From Saccharothrix obliqua (GTDB lineage Bacteria > Actinomycetota > Actinomycetes > Mycobacteriales > Pseudonocardiaceae): a stretch of DNA of 64,000 nt. Numbering within the stretch: position 1 is the stretch's first letter; every line of letters begins with the position of its first letter. The stretch is taken from the NCBI RefSeq assembly GCF_019375475.1, contig NZ_JAHXGQ010000005.1, positions 1-64,000 of the forward strand. Reading direction: 5' to 3'. The notes beneath the pieces were generated by a model. That model ran no database searches and was not told where the DNA came from. It worked only from the letters and a program-made list of their open reading frames with translations. This document shows, piece by piece, positions 8,642 to 18,293 of the stretch. Position numbers and translations under genes: made by a program.

Positions 8642-8706
8642 CAAGGTTTTGCGGTGACCGCCCGAACGGCCGCCACCCTTGGGGCCGAATTCCACGCGAA
8701 ACCTTG
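8642..8706. promoter_or_regulatory. Inverted pair of 12-bp sites in the transporter promoter
   Basis: CAAGGTTTTGCG at 8642-8653 recurs as its reverse complement with one mismatch at 8695-8706. The second copy overlaps the proposed -35 box (8704-8709). The arrangement suits binding of a dimeric or tetrameric LacI-type repressor. Confidence 0.42.
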
Positions 8707-8732
8707 ACCCGGCCCTGGTCGGGGTATGAAAT
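8704..8732 (+). promoter_or_regulatory. Probable promoter of the sugar transporter operon
   Basis: TTGACC at 8704-8709 is followed by TATGAA/TGAAAT at 8725-8732, with a 15-17 bp spacer depending on which hexamer is used. It lies 45 bp upstream of the binding-protein start codon. Confidence 0.42.
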
Positions 8733-8776
8733 CCGCGTCACCCGGTTCGCAACTCCTTGCCGATGGAGGGACGACG

Positions 8777-10027
8777 GTGCGACGCGAACTCCTCAGGACC
8801 GCGGTGGCGGTCGCCGCCGCCGGCCTGCTCGCCCTCACCGCGTGCGGTGGCGGTTCGACGGGCGGCACCGGCGAGGTGGTCTTCTGGGACACCAGCGGGC
8901 CCAACGAGGCGCCGGTGTTCGCCGCGGTCGCGCGGGAGTGCGCCGACCGGGGTGGTTTCCGGGTGCGGGTCGAGACCGTCGCCTTCGACGCCGCGTTGAA
9001 CAACTTCAAGACCGCCGCGCAGGGCGGCCAAGGGCCGGACGTGTTCCGCGCGGAGGTCGCGTGGGTGGCGCAGCTGGCGAAGCTGGGTTACCTGGTGGAC
9101 CTCGGCGGCACGGCCGCGGGCGGGGACACGGCGGACTTCCTGGCCACACCGCTGGGTTCCGCCAAGTACGACGGCCGGCTCTACGGCGTGCCGCAGGTGA
9201 CCGACTCGCTGGCGTTGTTCTACAACAAGAAGGCGCTGGCCGACGCGGGCGTCGAGCCGCCGAGGACGTGGGACGAGGTCAAGGCCGCGTCGACCAAGCT
9301 CGGAGGGGAGAAGGCGTTCTTCGTCAACAACGACGCCTACTACGCGTTGCCCTTCATCTACGGCGCGGGCGGCGACCTCGTGGACGCCGAGGCGAAGAAG
9401 ATCGTGGTCGACTCGCCGCAGAACGTGAAAGCACTGCGCACGGCCAAGGGCCTGCTCGACGCGAAGGCCGCGACGACCGCCCTCGACCCGGCCAACTCGT
9501 ACAACAACATGCAGGCCGCGTTCTCGTCCGGTGAGGTCGCGATGGTCGTCAACGGGCCGTGGTCGGTCGCCGACTACCTCAAGGGCGCCGCGTTCACCGA
9601 CCCCGCCAACCTGGGCATCGCGCCGGTCCCGGGTGAGACGGCGGGCAAGGGCGCGGCACCCGTCGGCGGGCACGACTACGTGGTCCGGCAGGGCACCAGG
9701 GCCAAGGACCCGGCGGTCGCGCTGGTCGCCTGCATGAGCGGGGTCGACGCGCAGGTCCGGGTCGCCCGGGAACTCGGCCTGCTGCCCACCCGCGCGTCGG
9801 CCTACGAGGACCCGGCCGTGCGGGCGCACCCGGTGGTGTCGGCGTTCCGGGAGGTGGCGCGGGACGCGCACCCGCGGCCCTGGATCCCCGAGGGCGGCCG
9901 GCTGTTCGACCCGCTGAAGACCGCCTACGCGGACGTGCTGGCGGGCGCGAAGGACGCCGAGGAGGCGCTGCGCGAGGTCGCCAGGGCGTACAAGGACCAG
10001 GTGGTCACCGACTACGCGCTCGGCTGA
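8777..10027 (+). CDS. Sugar ABC transporter, substrate-binding lipoprotein
   Basis: This 416-residue extracytoplasmic binding protein of the maltose/maltodextrin type has a lipoprotein signal with lipobox LTAC near residue 24 and a Gly-rich linker. In the mature domain, the pattern of aromatic residues and MVVNGPW is typical of MalE-like proteins. The GTG at 8777 is chosen because GGAGGG lies 6 bases upstream. A longer frame begins before the Shine-Dalgarno. It is the first gene of an operon with two permeases. A glucoside ligand is likely but not proven. Confidence 0.9.
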   Translation: MRRELLRTAVAVAAAGLLALTACGGGSTGGTGEVVFWDTSGPNEAPVFAAVARECADRGGFRVRVETVAFDAALNNFKTAAQGGQGPDVFRAEVAWVAQLAKLGYLVDLGGTAAGGDTADFLATPLGSAKYDGRLYGVPQVTDSLALFYNKKALADAGVEPPRTWDEVKAASTKLGGEKAFFVNNDAYYALPFIYGAGGDLVDAEAKKIVVDSPQNVKALRTAKGLLDAKAATTALDPANSYNNMQAAFSSGEVAMVVNGPWSVADYLKGAAFTDPANLGIAPVPGETAGKGAAPVGGHDYVVRQGTRAKDPAVALVACMSGVDAQVRVARELGLLPTRASAYEDPAVRAHPVVSAFREVARDAHPRPWIPEGGRLFDPLKTAYADVLAGAKDAEEALREVARAYKDQVVTDYALG

Positions 10028-10037
10028 GGAGGTGGCC

Positions 10038-10952
10038 GTGCGCAGGTTCCTCGACCGGTACTGGTACGCGTACGCGATGGTGTTGCCGGTGGTGCTGGTC
10101 ACCGGCGTGCTGGTGCTGATCCCGCTCGCCCAAGGGGTGTTCTTCACCTTCACGGACATCAACGAGGGCAACATCGCCAACCCGGTCCTGGACCGGCCCG
10201 CGACGTTCTCCGGCGTGGGCCTCGTGAACTACCTCCACGTGCTGTCCGGCGACCCGGCCTACGGCTCGTTCTGGTCGACCCTGGCACGCACGCTGGTCTG
10301 GACGTTCGGCTGCGTGCTCGCCCACTTCACCATCGGCCTCGGGCTGGCGGTGCTGCTCAACCGCCGGGTGCGTGGGCGGGCGGTCTACCGGGCGCTGCTG
10401 ATCCTGCCGTGGGCGGTGCCGTCGTTCATCAGCGCGTTCGCCTGGAAGTACATGTTCAACGCGCAGTACGGGGTCATCAACCAGGCGTTGCGCGTGGTCG
10501 GGCTGCCGGACCCGGTGTGGCTCGGCCAGTCGGACTGGGCGCTGGTGGCGGTCATGCTCGTGAACGTGTGGCTGGGGGTGCCGTTCATGATGGTGGCGTT
10601 GCTGGGCGGGCTCCAGGCGATACCCGCGGACCTGTACGAGGCGGCCGAGGTGGACGGGGCGTCGCCGTGGCAGCGGTTCCGCGACATCACCCTGCCCGGT
10701 CTCCGGGCGGTGTCGGGCACCGTGGTGCTGCTGGGCGTCATCTGGACGTTCAACATGTTCGCCGTCATCTACCTGGTCACCGGGGCGAACCCGAACACCC
10801 GCATCCTGGTGACCTACGCGTTCGAGCGGTTCTTCTCCGGCGCGTCGCGCGACTACGCGATCGCCTCCACGTACGGGGTGCTCATCCTGTCCGTGCTGCT
10901 CGTGTTCGTGGCCGGCTACCGACGCGCGTTGCGCGGGCAGGAGGCGGCGTGA
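10038..10952 (+). CDS. Sugar ABC transporter permease, MalF type
   Basis: This 304-residue inner-membrane permease has about six transmembrane helices and the EAA loop (EAAEVDGASPWQRF) that docks the ATPase. The GTG at 10038 is preferred over that at 10032 because it lies 5 bases after an AGGAGG motif that overlaps the earlier codon. It pairs with the following MalG-type permease and its stop overlaps that gene's ATG. Confidence 0.9.
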   Translation: MRRFLDRYWYAYAMVLPVVLVTGVLVLIPLAQGVFFTFTDINEGNIANPVLDRPATFSGVGLVNYLHVLSGDPAYGSFWSTLARTLVWTFGCVLAHFTIGLGLAVLLNRRVRGRAVYRALLILPWAVPSFISAFAWKYMFNAQYGVINQALRVVGLPDPVWLGQSDWALVAVMLVNVWLGVPFMMVALLGGLQAIPADLYEAAEVDGASPWQRFRDITLPGLRAVSGTVVLLGVIWTFNMFAVIYLVTGANPNTRILVTYAFERFFSGASRDYAIASTYGVLILSVLLVFVAGYRRALRGQEAA

Positions 10953-11794
10953 TGGCGGCACGTCGGTCGCGGCTCGCCAGCGTCGGGCTGCACGCCGCGT
11001 TGGTCGGCGCGTCGGTGATCGCGGTGTTCCCGGTGTTCTGGGTGCTCGTGACGTCCTTCAAACCGGACGCGCGGGCCGTGGAGACGACGCCGCGCCTGCT
11101 CAACGAGTCCAGCCTGGACAACTACGCACGCGTCCTGGCCGGGGAGAAGGGCGACTTCCTGGCCTGGTTCGGCAACTCGGTGCTGATCGCCCTGGGCACG
11201 ACCGCGCTCGCGGTGTTCCTGTCCGCCACCGCGGGCTACGCGGCGTCGCGGTTCCGGTTCCCCGGCAGGCGACCGCTGCTGCTGTCGTTCCTCCTGGTGC
11301 AGATGTTCCCGTTCGCGGTGCTGATCGTGCCGCTGTACAACGTGCTGCTGGCGCTGGGCCTCCAGGGCACCGGGTTCGGCCTGGTCCTGGTGTACTGCAC
11401 GACGGCCGTGCCGTTCTGCGCCTTCATGCTCAAGGGCTACTTCGACACCATCCCCGCCGACATCGACGAGGCGGGCCGGGTGGACGGCCTGTCGCCGTTC
11501 GGCGTGTTCTGGCGGCTGGTGCTGCCGCTGGCCCGGCCGGGTCTCGCGGTGACCGCGTTCTACGCCTTCCTCACCGCGTGGGGCGAGGTGGCGTTCGCGT
11601 CGGCGTTCCTGTCGGCGGCGGACGGGTCGAAGACGCTCGCGGTCGGGTTGCAGGTGTTCGTGCAGCAGAACCGGACCGAGTGGGGCCACCTGGCGGCGGC
11701 CTCGGTCCTGGTCGCCGTGCCGGCGGTCGCCGCGTTCTACCCGGTGCAGCGGTACCTCGTGGCCGGGCTGCCGTCCGGCGCGGTCAAGGGCTGA
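10952..11794 (+). CDS. Sugar ABC transporter permease, MalG type
   Basis: This 280-residue permease has six predicted helices and the EAA motif EAGRVDGLSPFGVF. The ATG at 10952 overlaps the preceding TGA (TGATG) and sits 7 bases after AGGAGG. It completes the binding protein-permease-permease operon. No ATPase gene follows directly, but an MsiK-like one lies 90 bp further on behind its own operator. Confidence 0.9.
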   Translation: MAARRSRLASVGLHAALVGASVIAVFPVFWVLVTSFKPDARAVETTPRLLNESSLDNYARVLAGEKGDFLAWFGNSVLIALGTTALAVFLSATAGYAASRFRFPGRRPLLLSFLLVQMFPFAVLIVPLYNVLLALGLQGTGFGLVLVYCTTAVPFCAFMLKGYFDTIPADIDEAGRVDGLSPFGVFWRLVLPLARPGLAVTAFYAFLTAWGEVAFASAFLSAADGSKTLAVGLQVFVQQNRTEWGHLAAASVLVAVPAVAAFYPVQRYLVAGLPSGAVKG

Positions 11795-11823
11795 CCGGAG
11801 GACTGGACCAATCGCCCTGTTCC

Positions 11824-11837
11824 CGTAAGCGCTTGCG
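11824..11837. promoter_or_regulatory. LacI-family operator upstream of the MsiK-like gene
   Basis: CGTAAGCGCTTGCG is a 14-bp near-perfect palindrome around the AAGCGCTT core, with one non-matching pair. This resembles cre/MalR-type LacI-family operators. It lies 47 bp upstream of the ATPase start codon. Confidence 0.55.
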
Positions 11838-11883
11838 ATGCCTAGCGTGGCGGGAAAGCTCGGTGGTGAAAGGTGCGTTACCC

Positions 11884-12984
<1,101 letters not shown>

Positions 12985-12998
12985 ACGACGCGGTGACG

Positions 12999-13028
12999 CG
13001 AGGGTCGCTCCGGTTGGGGCGGCCCTCG
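12999..13028 (+). terminator. Hairpin terminator after the MsiK-like gene
   Basis: A 13-bp stem (12999-13011 with 13016-13028) containing two G-U pairs encloses a GGTT loop, 15 bp past the stop codon. Confidence 0.6.
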
Positions 13029-13095
13029 ACGCGTTCCGGGCCACAAATACCCGGTCGGTGGACACGGCGACGGCGGAGCGTTCTAAACTGAACTC

Positions 13096-13110
13096 GACAA
13101 CGGTTTCCAT
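13096..13110. promoter_or_regulatory. Zur-like box upstream of the zinc transporter
   Basis: The 15-mer GACAACGGTTTCCAT, taken with the preceding C, resembles the actinobacterial Zur consensus (TGAAAAC-centred palindrome) at about 12 of 15 positions. It lies 33 bp upstream of the znuA-like start. The similarity is from memory of the consensus, so it is a candidate only. Confidence 0.4.
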
Positions 13111-13143
13111 TACCTCTGAATCAGCCTGTCGAGGAGTCAGCTC

Positions 13144-14082
13144 ATGACCGTCCGTAACGCGATGCTCGGCGCGGTGGCCGCCGTGACCGCCGTCGCCCTC
13201 ACCGCCTGCGGCGGGTCACCGGGCGGCGACGCCGGCGGCGACGGCAGGATCAAGGTCGTCGCCTCCACCAACGTGTGGGGCAGCGTCGTGAAGGCCGTCG
13301 GCGGTGACGACGTGGACGTCACGGCGATCATCAACGACCCGTCCGGCGACCCGCACTCCTACGAGAGCAAGCCCTCCGACGTGGCGGCCGTGCGGGACGC
13401 GCGCCTGGTGGTCTTCAACGGCGGCGGCTACGACGACTTCTTCGCCGGGCTGCTCACCGCGGAGACCGAGGGCGCGCGCAAGATCGAGGCGTTCCCGTTG
13501 TCCGGCAAGGCCGACGGCCACGGGGGGACCGAGGAGCCGCACTCCGCCGAGCCGCACGACCACGAGGTCAACGAGCACGTCTGGTACGACCTGCCGACCG
13601 TGCGCAAGGTCGCCGAGCAGGCCGCCGCCGACCTCGGCGGCATCGCGCCGGACAAGAAGGCCGCGTTCGAGGCGAACGCCGCCGACTTCGGCCGGCGGCT
13701 CGACGACCTGGCGAAGCGGGTCGACGGCGTCGGCCGGGGCAAGCGGGTGCTGGAGACCGAGGCGGTCGCGCACTACCTGCTGGACGCCGCGGGCGTGGAG
13801 AACGCGACGCCGGAGTCGTTCAGCAACGCCGTCGAGGCGGAGACCGACATCCCCGCCGCCGCACTGGCGGAGGTCACCCGACTGGTGGACGAGAAGCAGG
13901 TCGTGGCCATCGTGGACAACGTGCAGACCGAGAACAGCGCGGTCAAGCAGGTCGTGACCAAGGCGGGCCAGGCCGGTGTGCCCGTCGTGCAGGTCACCGA
14001 GACGTTGCCGGAAGGCGTGACGGGTTACCTTGACTGGATGACCAAGCAGGTGGACGCGTTGGCGGGGGCGCTTCGCGGATGA
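13144..14082 (+). CDS. znuA: Zinc/manganese ABC transporter, binding lipoprotein
   Basis: This 312-residue cluster A-I metal-binding lipoprotein has lipobox LTAC (Cys near residue 22) and metal-binding His residues in DPHSYE and in the EHVWYD segment. Between them is a His/Asp/Glu-rich stretch (SAEPHDHEVNEH), typical of zinc-type proteins. It starts at ATG 13144 with GAGGAG 7 bases upstream. The ATGA overlap with the ATPase gene indicates an operon. A possible Zur box precedes it. Confidence 0.88.
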   Translation: MTVRNAMLGAVAAVTAVALTACGGSPGGDAGGDGRIKVVASTNVWGSVVKAVGGDDVDVTAIINDPSGDPHSYESKPSDVAAVRDARLVVFNGGGYDDFFAGLLTAETEGARKIEAFPLSGKADGHGGTEEPHSAEPHDHEVNEHVWYDLPTVRKVAEQAAADLGGIAPDKKAAFEANAADFGRRLDDLAKRVDGVGRGKRVLETEAVAHYLLDAAGVENATPESFSNAVEAETDIPAAALAEVTRLVDEKQVVAIVDNVQTENSAVKQVVTKAGQAGVPVVQVTETLPEGVTGYLDWMTKQVDALAGALRG

Positions 14083-14897
14083 CCGCACAGCTGAGCGACA
14101 AATCCGTGCGCGGCGCGGTGGCGCTGCGTGGCGCACGGCTGTCCTACGGCGACCGCGTGCTGTGGGACGGGCTCGACCTGGACGTGGCGCCCGGCGAGTT
14201 CGTGGCCGTGCTGGGCCCCAACGGTTCGGGCAAGACCAGCCTGATGCGCGTGCTGCTCGGCCTCCAGCCGCTCTCGGCGGGCACCGTGCACGTGGCGGGC
14301 GGCAACCGGCGCATCGGCTACATCCCGCAGCAGCGCGCGGTGGACTCGTCGCTGACCCTGCGCGGGCGCGACCTCGTCGGGTTCGGGCTCGACGGGCACG
14401 AGTGGGGCATCGGCTGGCGCGGTCGCCGCGCCCGGCGGGCCAAGGTGGACGAGGCGTTGGCCGCGGTCGGCGCGACCCGGTACGCGGACGAGGCGGTCGG
14501 CCTGCTCTCCGGCGGCGAGCAGCAGCGGCTGCGGGTGGCGCAGGCGCTGGTCGGCGACCCGCGGGTGCTGCTGTGCGACGAACCGCTGCTGTCGCTGGAC
14601 ATCGCGCACCAGCGGGTGGTCAGCGACCTGATCGACCGGCGGCGGCGCGCGGCGGGCACCGCGGTGTTGTTCGTGACCCACGAGATCAACCCGGTCCTGC
14701 CGCTGGTCGACCGGGTGCTGTACCTGGTGGACGGTCGGTTCCGGGTCGGCACGCCCGCCGAGGTGATGACCTCCGCCACGCTGTCCGCGCTGTACCGCAC
14801 GAACGTCGAGGTGGTCCGCGTGCGCGACCAGATCCACGTGGTCGGCGCGCAGCACGTGTGCGAGGACGAGCCGCACCACGTGGCGGATGAGGACTGA
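14079..14897 (+). CDS. znuC: Zinc/manganese ABC transporter ATPase
   Basis: This 272-residue ATPase has Walker A GPNGSGKTS, signature LSGGEQQR, Walker B VLLCDEP and switch His in THEI. It is the size expected for ZnuC/MntB-type ATPases. It starts at ATG 14079, overlapping the end of the binding-protein gene by 4 bp. It ends one base into the permease start (TGATG). Confidence 0.88.
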   Translation: MTAQLSDKSVRGAVALRGARLSYGDRVLWDGLDLDVAPGEFVAVLGPNGSGKTSLMRVLLGLQPLSAGTVHVAGGNRRIGYIPQQRAVDSSLTLRGRDLVGFGLDGHEWGIGWRGRRARRAKVDEALAAVGATRYADEAVGLLSGGEQQRLRVAQALVGDPRVLLCDEPLLSLDIAHQRVVSDLIDRRRRAAGTAVLFVTHEINPVLPLVDRVLYLVDGRFRVGTPAEVMTSATLSALYRTNVEVVRVRDQIHVVGAQHVCEDEPHHVADED

Positions 14898-15736
14898 TGG
14901 AGAACTTCTTCGACCTGTCGCTGACGCTCGACCTGCTCGGGTACGGCTTCGTGCGGCAGATGCTGATCGCGGGCGCGGTGCTCGGCCTGGTGGCGGGCCT
15001 GCTCGGGCCGCTGGTGGTGACCCGCAAGATGGCGTTCGCCGTGCACGGCACGGCGGAACTGGCGTTCACCGGCGGCGCGGCGGCGTTGCTGGTCGGCGTC
15101 AGCGTCGGTTACGGCGCGCTGGCCGGTTCCGTGGTGGCCGCGCTGCTGCTCGGGCTGCTGTCCAGGCGGGACGCCGACCGCGACTCGGTGATCGGCGCGA
15201 TCCTCGCGTTCGGGCTCGGTCTCGGCGTGTTGTTCCTGTACCTCTACAAAGGCCGTTCGGCGAACAAGTTCGGCCTGCTGACCGGCCAGATCGTCAGCGT
15301 CGGCTCGACCGACCTGTGGCTGCTGATCGGGTCGTCGGTCGCGGTGCTGGTGGTGCTCGCGCTCATCTACCGGCCGCTGCACTTCGCGTCCGTGGACGTG
15401 GCGGTGGCGACCGCGCGCGGCGTGCCGGTGCGGACGCTGTCCGTGGTGTTCGCCGTGCTGGTCGGCGTGGCCACCGCCTTGAGCGTGCAGGTCGTCGGCG
15501 CGCTGCTGGTGCTGTCGTTGATGATCACACCCGCGGCGGCGGCGAGCCGGGTGACCGCGTCGCCGGTGAAGGCGACCGTCCTGGCGGTCGTGTTCGCCGA
15601 GGTGGCGGTGCTGCTGGGCATCCTGCTGTCGCTCGCGCCGGGCGTACCGGTGAGCGCGTTCGTCACGGCGGTGTCCTTCCTGATATACCTCGTGTGCAGA
15701 GCTTTCGGCGGCACGCGGAGCCGCGCGGGGGTCTGA
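14897..15736 (+). CDS. znuB: Zinc/manganese ABC transporter permease
   Basis: This 279-residue permease of the ABC-3 family has about eight transmembrane helices and the cytoplasmic loop ATARGVPVRTLS that contacts the ATPase. It is the third gene of the metal-uptake operon, coupled by TGATG to the ATPase gene. Confidence 0.88.
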   Translation: MENFFDLSLTLDLLGYGFVRQMLIAGAVLGLVAGLLGPLVVTRKMAFAVHGTAELAFTGGAAALLVGVSVGYGALAGSVVAALLLGLLSRRDADRDSVIGAILAFGLGLGVLFLYLYKGRSANKFGLLTGQIVSVGSTDLWLLIGSSVAVLVVLALIYRPLHFASVDVAVATARGVPVRTLSVVFAVLVGVATALSVQVVGALLVLSLMITPAAAASRVTASPVKATVLAVVFAEVAVLLGILLSLAPGVPVSAFVTAVSFLIYLVCRAFGGTRSRAGV

Positions 15737-15890
15737 CCACCGGGGTCCACCAGATGGGACGGGGCACCGGTGGCGGAACGGCTTGCGCGCGCACGCCCTC
15801 GTGCAGGTCAGCACGCACGTCACCGGCGGTTCGAGTGGCGTAACCCGCGCGTAACGACCCGTTCGCGGTCCGTGTCCCAGACTGTGCCGC

Positions 15891-16628
15891 ATGAGCAGCG
15901 CACCGGAGCGGCGACTGCGCGCCGACCGGGCGCGCCAGGCGGCCGACGTGATCCGCCGGCAGGTCGTGGACCGGGCCTACCCGGACGGCGTCCTGCCCGA
16001 CGAGCACTTCCTCGCCGTCGAGTTCGCCACGTCCCGCAACACCATCCGGGAGGCCCTCGACCTGTTGCGGGAGGAGGGCCTGATCGAACGCGTGCCCGGC
16101 GTCGGCACGCTGGTGGTCACCGAGAAGTACCCGCACGGCCTGGAGGAGCTGATGGGCCTCGCGGAAACCCTGCACGAGCACGGTGAGGTCACCAACGACG
16201 TCCGCGCCGCCGGACCCGTCAAGGCGCCGTCGTCGGTGGCCCGCCGGCTCGGGCTGGCCGAGGGCGAGCCCGTGCTCTACGTCGAGCGCCTGCGCCGCCT
16301 CAACGGCCTGCCGCTGTCGCTCGACCTGACCTACCTCGCGCCGGACGTCGGCGCGCCGCTGCTGACCCAGGACCTGCGCAACCGCGACATCTTCGCGTTG
16401 ATCGAGCAGACCTCCGGCCGGCGGCTCGGCACGGCCTCGGTGGCGTTGGAGGCGGTGAACGCCGACCTGCACTCGGCGACCGTGCTCGAAGTGCCCAGGG
16501 GCGCGGCCCTGCTGGTCGTGGAACGCCTGAGCCACTTCACCGACGGCCGACCCGTCGACCTGGAGTTCATCCGCATGAGGGGCGACCGCCTCACCATGAG
16601 CGCGGTCTGCCGCCGCACCCACCGCTGA
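15891..16628 (+). CDS. GntR/HutC-family regulator with UTRA domain
   Basis: This 245-residue regulator has a winged helix at residues 15-75 (EFATSRNTIREALDLLREEGLIERVPGVGT, shown here by its GntR pattern) and a UTRA effector domain (about 90-240). It starts at ATG 15891. It precedes the ferredoxin-ABC-flavoprotein cluster in the same direction, so it is the likely regulator of that cluster. The ligand is unknown. It has its own upstream region, and the gap to the ferredoxin gene holds a short tandem repeat. Confidence 0.87.
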   Translation: MSSAPERRLRADRARQAADVIRRQVVDRAYPDGVLPDEHFLAVEFATSRNTIREALDLLREEGLIERVPGVGTLVVTEKYPHGLEELMGLAETLHEHGEVTNDVRAAGPVKAPSSVARRLGLAEGEPVLYVERLRRLNGLPLSLDLTYLAPDVGAPLLTQDLRNRDIFALIEQTSGRRLGTASVALEAVNADLHSATVLEVPRGAALLVVERLSHFTDGRPVDLEFIRMRGDRLTMSAVCRRTHR

Positions 16629-16678
16629 ACCGACCGGCCCCGACCACGCCCGAGAGCACCGGGTGCGCTGCCGCGCGC

Positions 16679-16706
16679 CCGAAAAACCCCCGCCGAAAAA
16701 CCCCCG
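16679..16706 (+). repeat. Tandem 14-bp repeat before the ferredoxin gene
   Basis: CCGAAAAACCCCCG occurs twice in perfect tandem (16679-16692 and 16693-16706), directly before the GGAGGAG ribosome-binding site of the ferredoxin gene. It may be a regulator site or a simple slippage product. Confidence 0.6.
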
Positions 16707-16719
16707 GAGGAGACCGACG

Positions 16720-16947
16720 ATGCCCCTGGTCCACAACCGCGTCGACGTGCCGGTGACCATCGACGAGTCGCTGTGCATCGAAGGCTGCCGCCTGTGCGTG
16801 GACATGTGCCCGCTGGACTCGCTGGCCATCCACCCGGAGACCAACAAGGCGCACATGCACGTGGACGAGTGCTGGTACTGCGGCCCGTGCGCGGCGCGCT
16901 GCCCCACGGGCGCGGTCGAGATCAACATGCCCTACCTGCTGCGGTGA
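16720..16947 (+). CDS. Small 2[4Fe-4S] ferredoxin (AprB-like core)
   Basis: This 75-residue protein has two cluster motifs: Cys19-x3-Cys23-x2-Cys26-x3-Cys30-Pro and Cys51-x2-Cys54-x2-Cys57-x3-Cys61-Pro. It resembles the ferredoxin core of adenylylsulfate reductase beta subunits but lacks the C-terminal tail that wraps the alpha subunit in AprB. The ATG at 16720 follows GGAGG by about 9 bases. As first gene of the cluster with the AprA-like flavoprotein, it is the likely electron partner of that protein. Confidence 0.87.
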   Translation: MPLVHNRVDVPVTIDESLCIEGCRLCVDMCPLDSLAIHPETNKAHMHVDECWYCGPCAARCPTGAVEINMPYLLR

Positions 16948-16961
16948 GAGGACATCCGGCG

Positions 16962-18293
16962 ATGCGCGCACTCCTGGTCGCGGCACTGGCCGCGGGAACG
17001 CTGTCGGCGTGCGGCGGCGCGGCCTCGGACGAGGTCGCGGTGGTGGTCGGCTACCAGTCCAAGACGATCAACACGGTGACCGCGGGCACCCTGCTGCGGG
17101 AACTGGGCTACTTCGAGCGGCGGCTCGACGCCCTCGGGCAGCGCACCGGCACGCGGTACCGGGTCACGTGGCAGGACTACGACACCGGCGCGCCGATCAC
17201 CGCGCAGATGGTCGCGGGCCGGGTCGACATCGGCTCGATGGGTGATTTCCCGTTGCTCATCAACGGTTCCCGCACGCAGGACATGGGTGACGAAGGCACC
17301 CGGATGGTGTCGGTCACCGGCTACAACGCGCGCGGCGCGTTGAACATGGTCGTGGTGCGACCCGACTCGACCGCGAAGGCGTTGTCCGACCTGCGGGGGC
17401 AGAAGGTGTCCACGAGCGTCGGCTCCGCCGGGCACGGCACGCTGGTGCGCGCGCTCGACGGCACCGAGGTGGTCGTGGAGAACCAGCAGCCCTCCGTCGG
17501 CGCGTCCGCGCTCCAGGGCGGCGGGGTGGCGGCGTTGTCGCAGTTCGTGGCCTGGCCCGGCCAGCTCGTGTTCGCCGGGCAGGCCAAGCTGCTCTACGAC
17601 GGCGCGGCGCTGGACCACCCCACGCTGCACGGCGTGGTGGTGCGCAAGCCGTTCGCGGACGCGCGGCCCGAGGTGCTGGCGGAGTTCCTGCGCGCCCAGC
17701 TCGACGCGACCCGGTACCTGCACGCGAACCCGTTGGCGGCGGCGGAATCCGTCGCGGCGGCGACCGGCCTGCCGCCCGAGGTGGTGTACCTCTACAACGG
17801 TCCGAACGGGATCGCCACCTTCGACCTGTCGTTGAAGTCGGTGCTGCGCGAGGCTTTGCGGGACGACGTGCCGCTCCTCCGGTCCATCGGCGACATCGCG
17901 GAGCTGGACGTCGACCGGTTCATCGACGACGGTCCGCTCAAGGCGGTGTACGAGGGCACCGAGGACCTGGCGAACCCGGCCCGCATCACCGGTGAGGACC
18001 CCGTCTGCGGTGTCCCGGTCGCCGATCCCGCCGCGGCGGGCGAGGTGTGGTTCGCGGGCGAGTCGGCCACGCGGCCCGCCGCCACCCCGGACTGCCTGCT
18101 CAAGCAGGTGAAGCAGGCCGGGAAGCAGGTGCGTGCCGCGTACGTGCCGGACGCGGCGACCGGCACCCGGTGGTTCGCCGAGCACGCGCACTGGGTGCGG
18201 GACGGCGACCGGTTCCTGCCGTTCGCCACCGAGGCGGAGGCGGCGAAGCGGGGCGCGGTGCTGACCTACGCGCAGGCGTTGGCGGGCGCGTGA
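16962..18293 (+). CDS. ABC substrate-binding lipoprotein fused to a NosL-like domain
   Basis: The protein has 443 residues, longer than the usual 320-340 for SsuA/NrtA-type binding proteins. It has a lipobox LSAC (Cys17) and an SsuA/TauA-like fold at residues 25-335 (GSMGDFPLL and the SVGSAGHG loop are typical). A C-terminal domain at about 345-443 reads like NosL, the copper chaperone-like lipoprotein of nitrous oxide reductase: DPVCGVPVADP, PDCLLKQV, AATGTRWF and ATEAEAAKRGAVLTY. The NosL copper motif Cys-x-Met is altered to Cys349-Gly-Val, so copper binding is uncertain. It is coupled by TGATG to the permease gene. Confidence 0.82.
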   Translation: MRALLVAALAAGTLSACGGAASDEVAVVVGYQSKTINTVTAGTLLRELGYFERRLDALGQRTGTRYRVTWQDYDTGAPITAQMVAGRVDIGSMGDFPLLINGSRTQDMGDEGTRMVSVTGYNARGALNMVVVRPDSTAKALSDLRGQKVSTSVGSAGHGTLVRALDGTEVVVENQQPSVGASALQGGGVAALSQFVAWPGQLVFAGQAKLLYDGAALDHPTLHGVVVRKPFADARPEVLAEFLRAQLDATRYLHANPLAAAESVAAATGLPPEVVYLYNGPNGIATFDLSLKSVLREALRDDVPLLRSIGDIAELDVDRFIDDGPLKAVYEGTEDLANPARITGEDPVCGVPVADPAAAGEVWFAGESATRPAATPDCLLKQVKQAGKQVRAAYVPDAATGTRWFAEHAHWVRDGDRFLPFATEAEAAKRGAVLTYAQALAGA

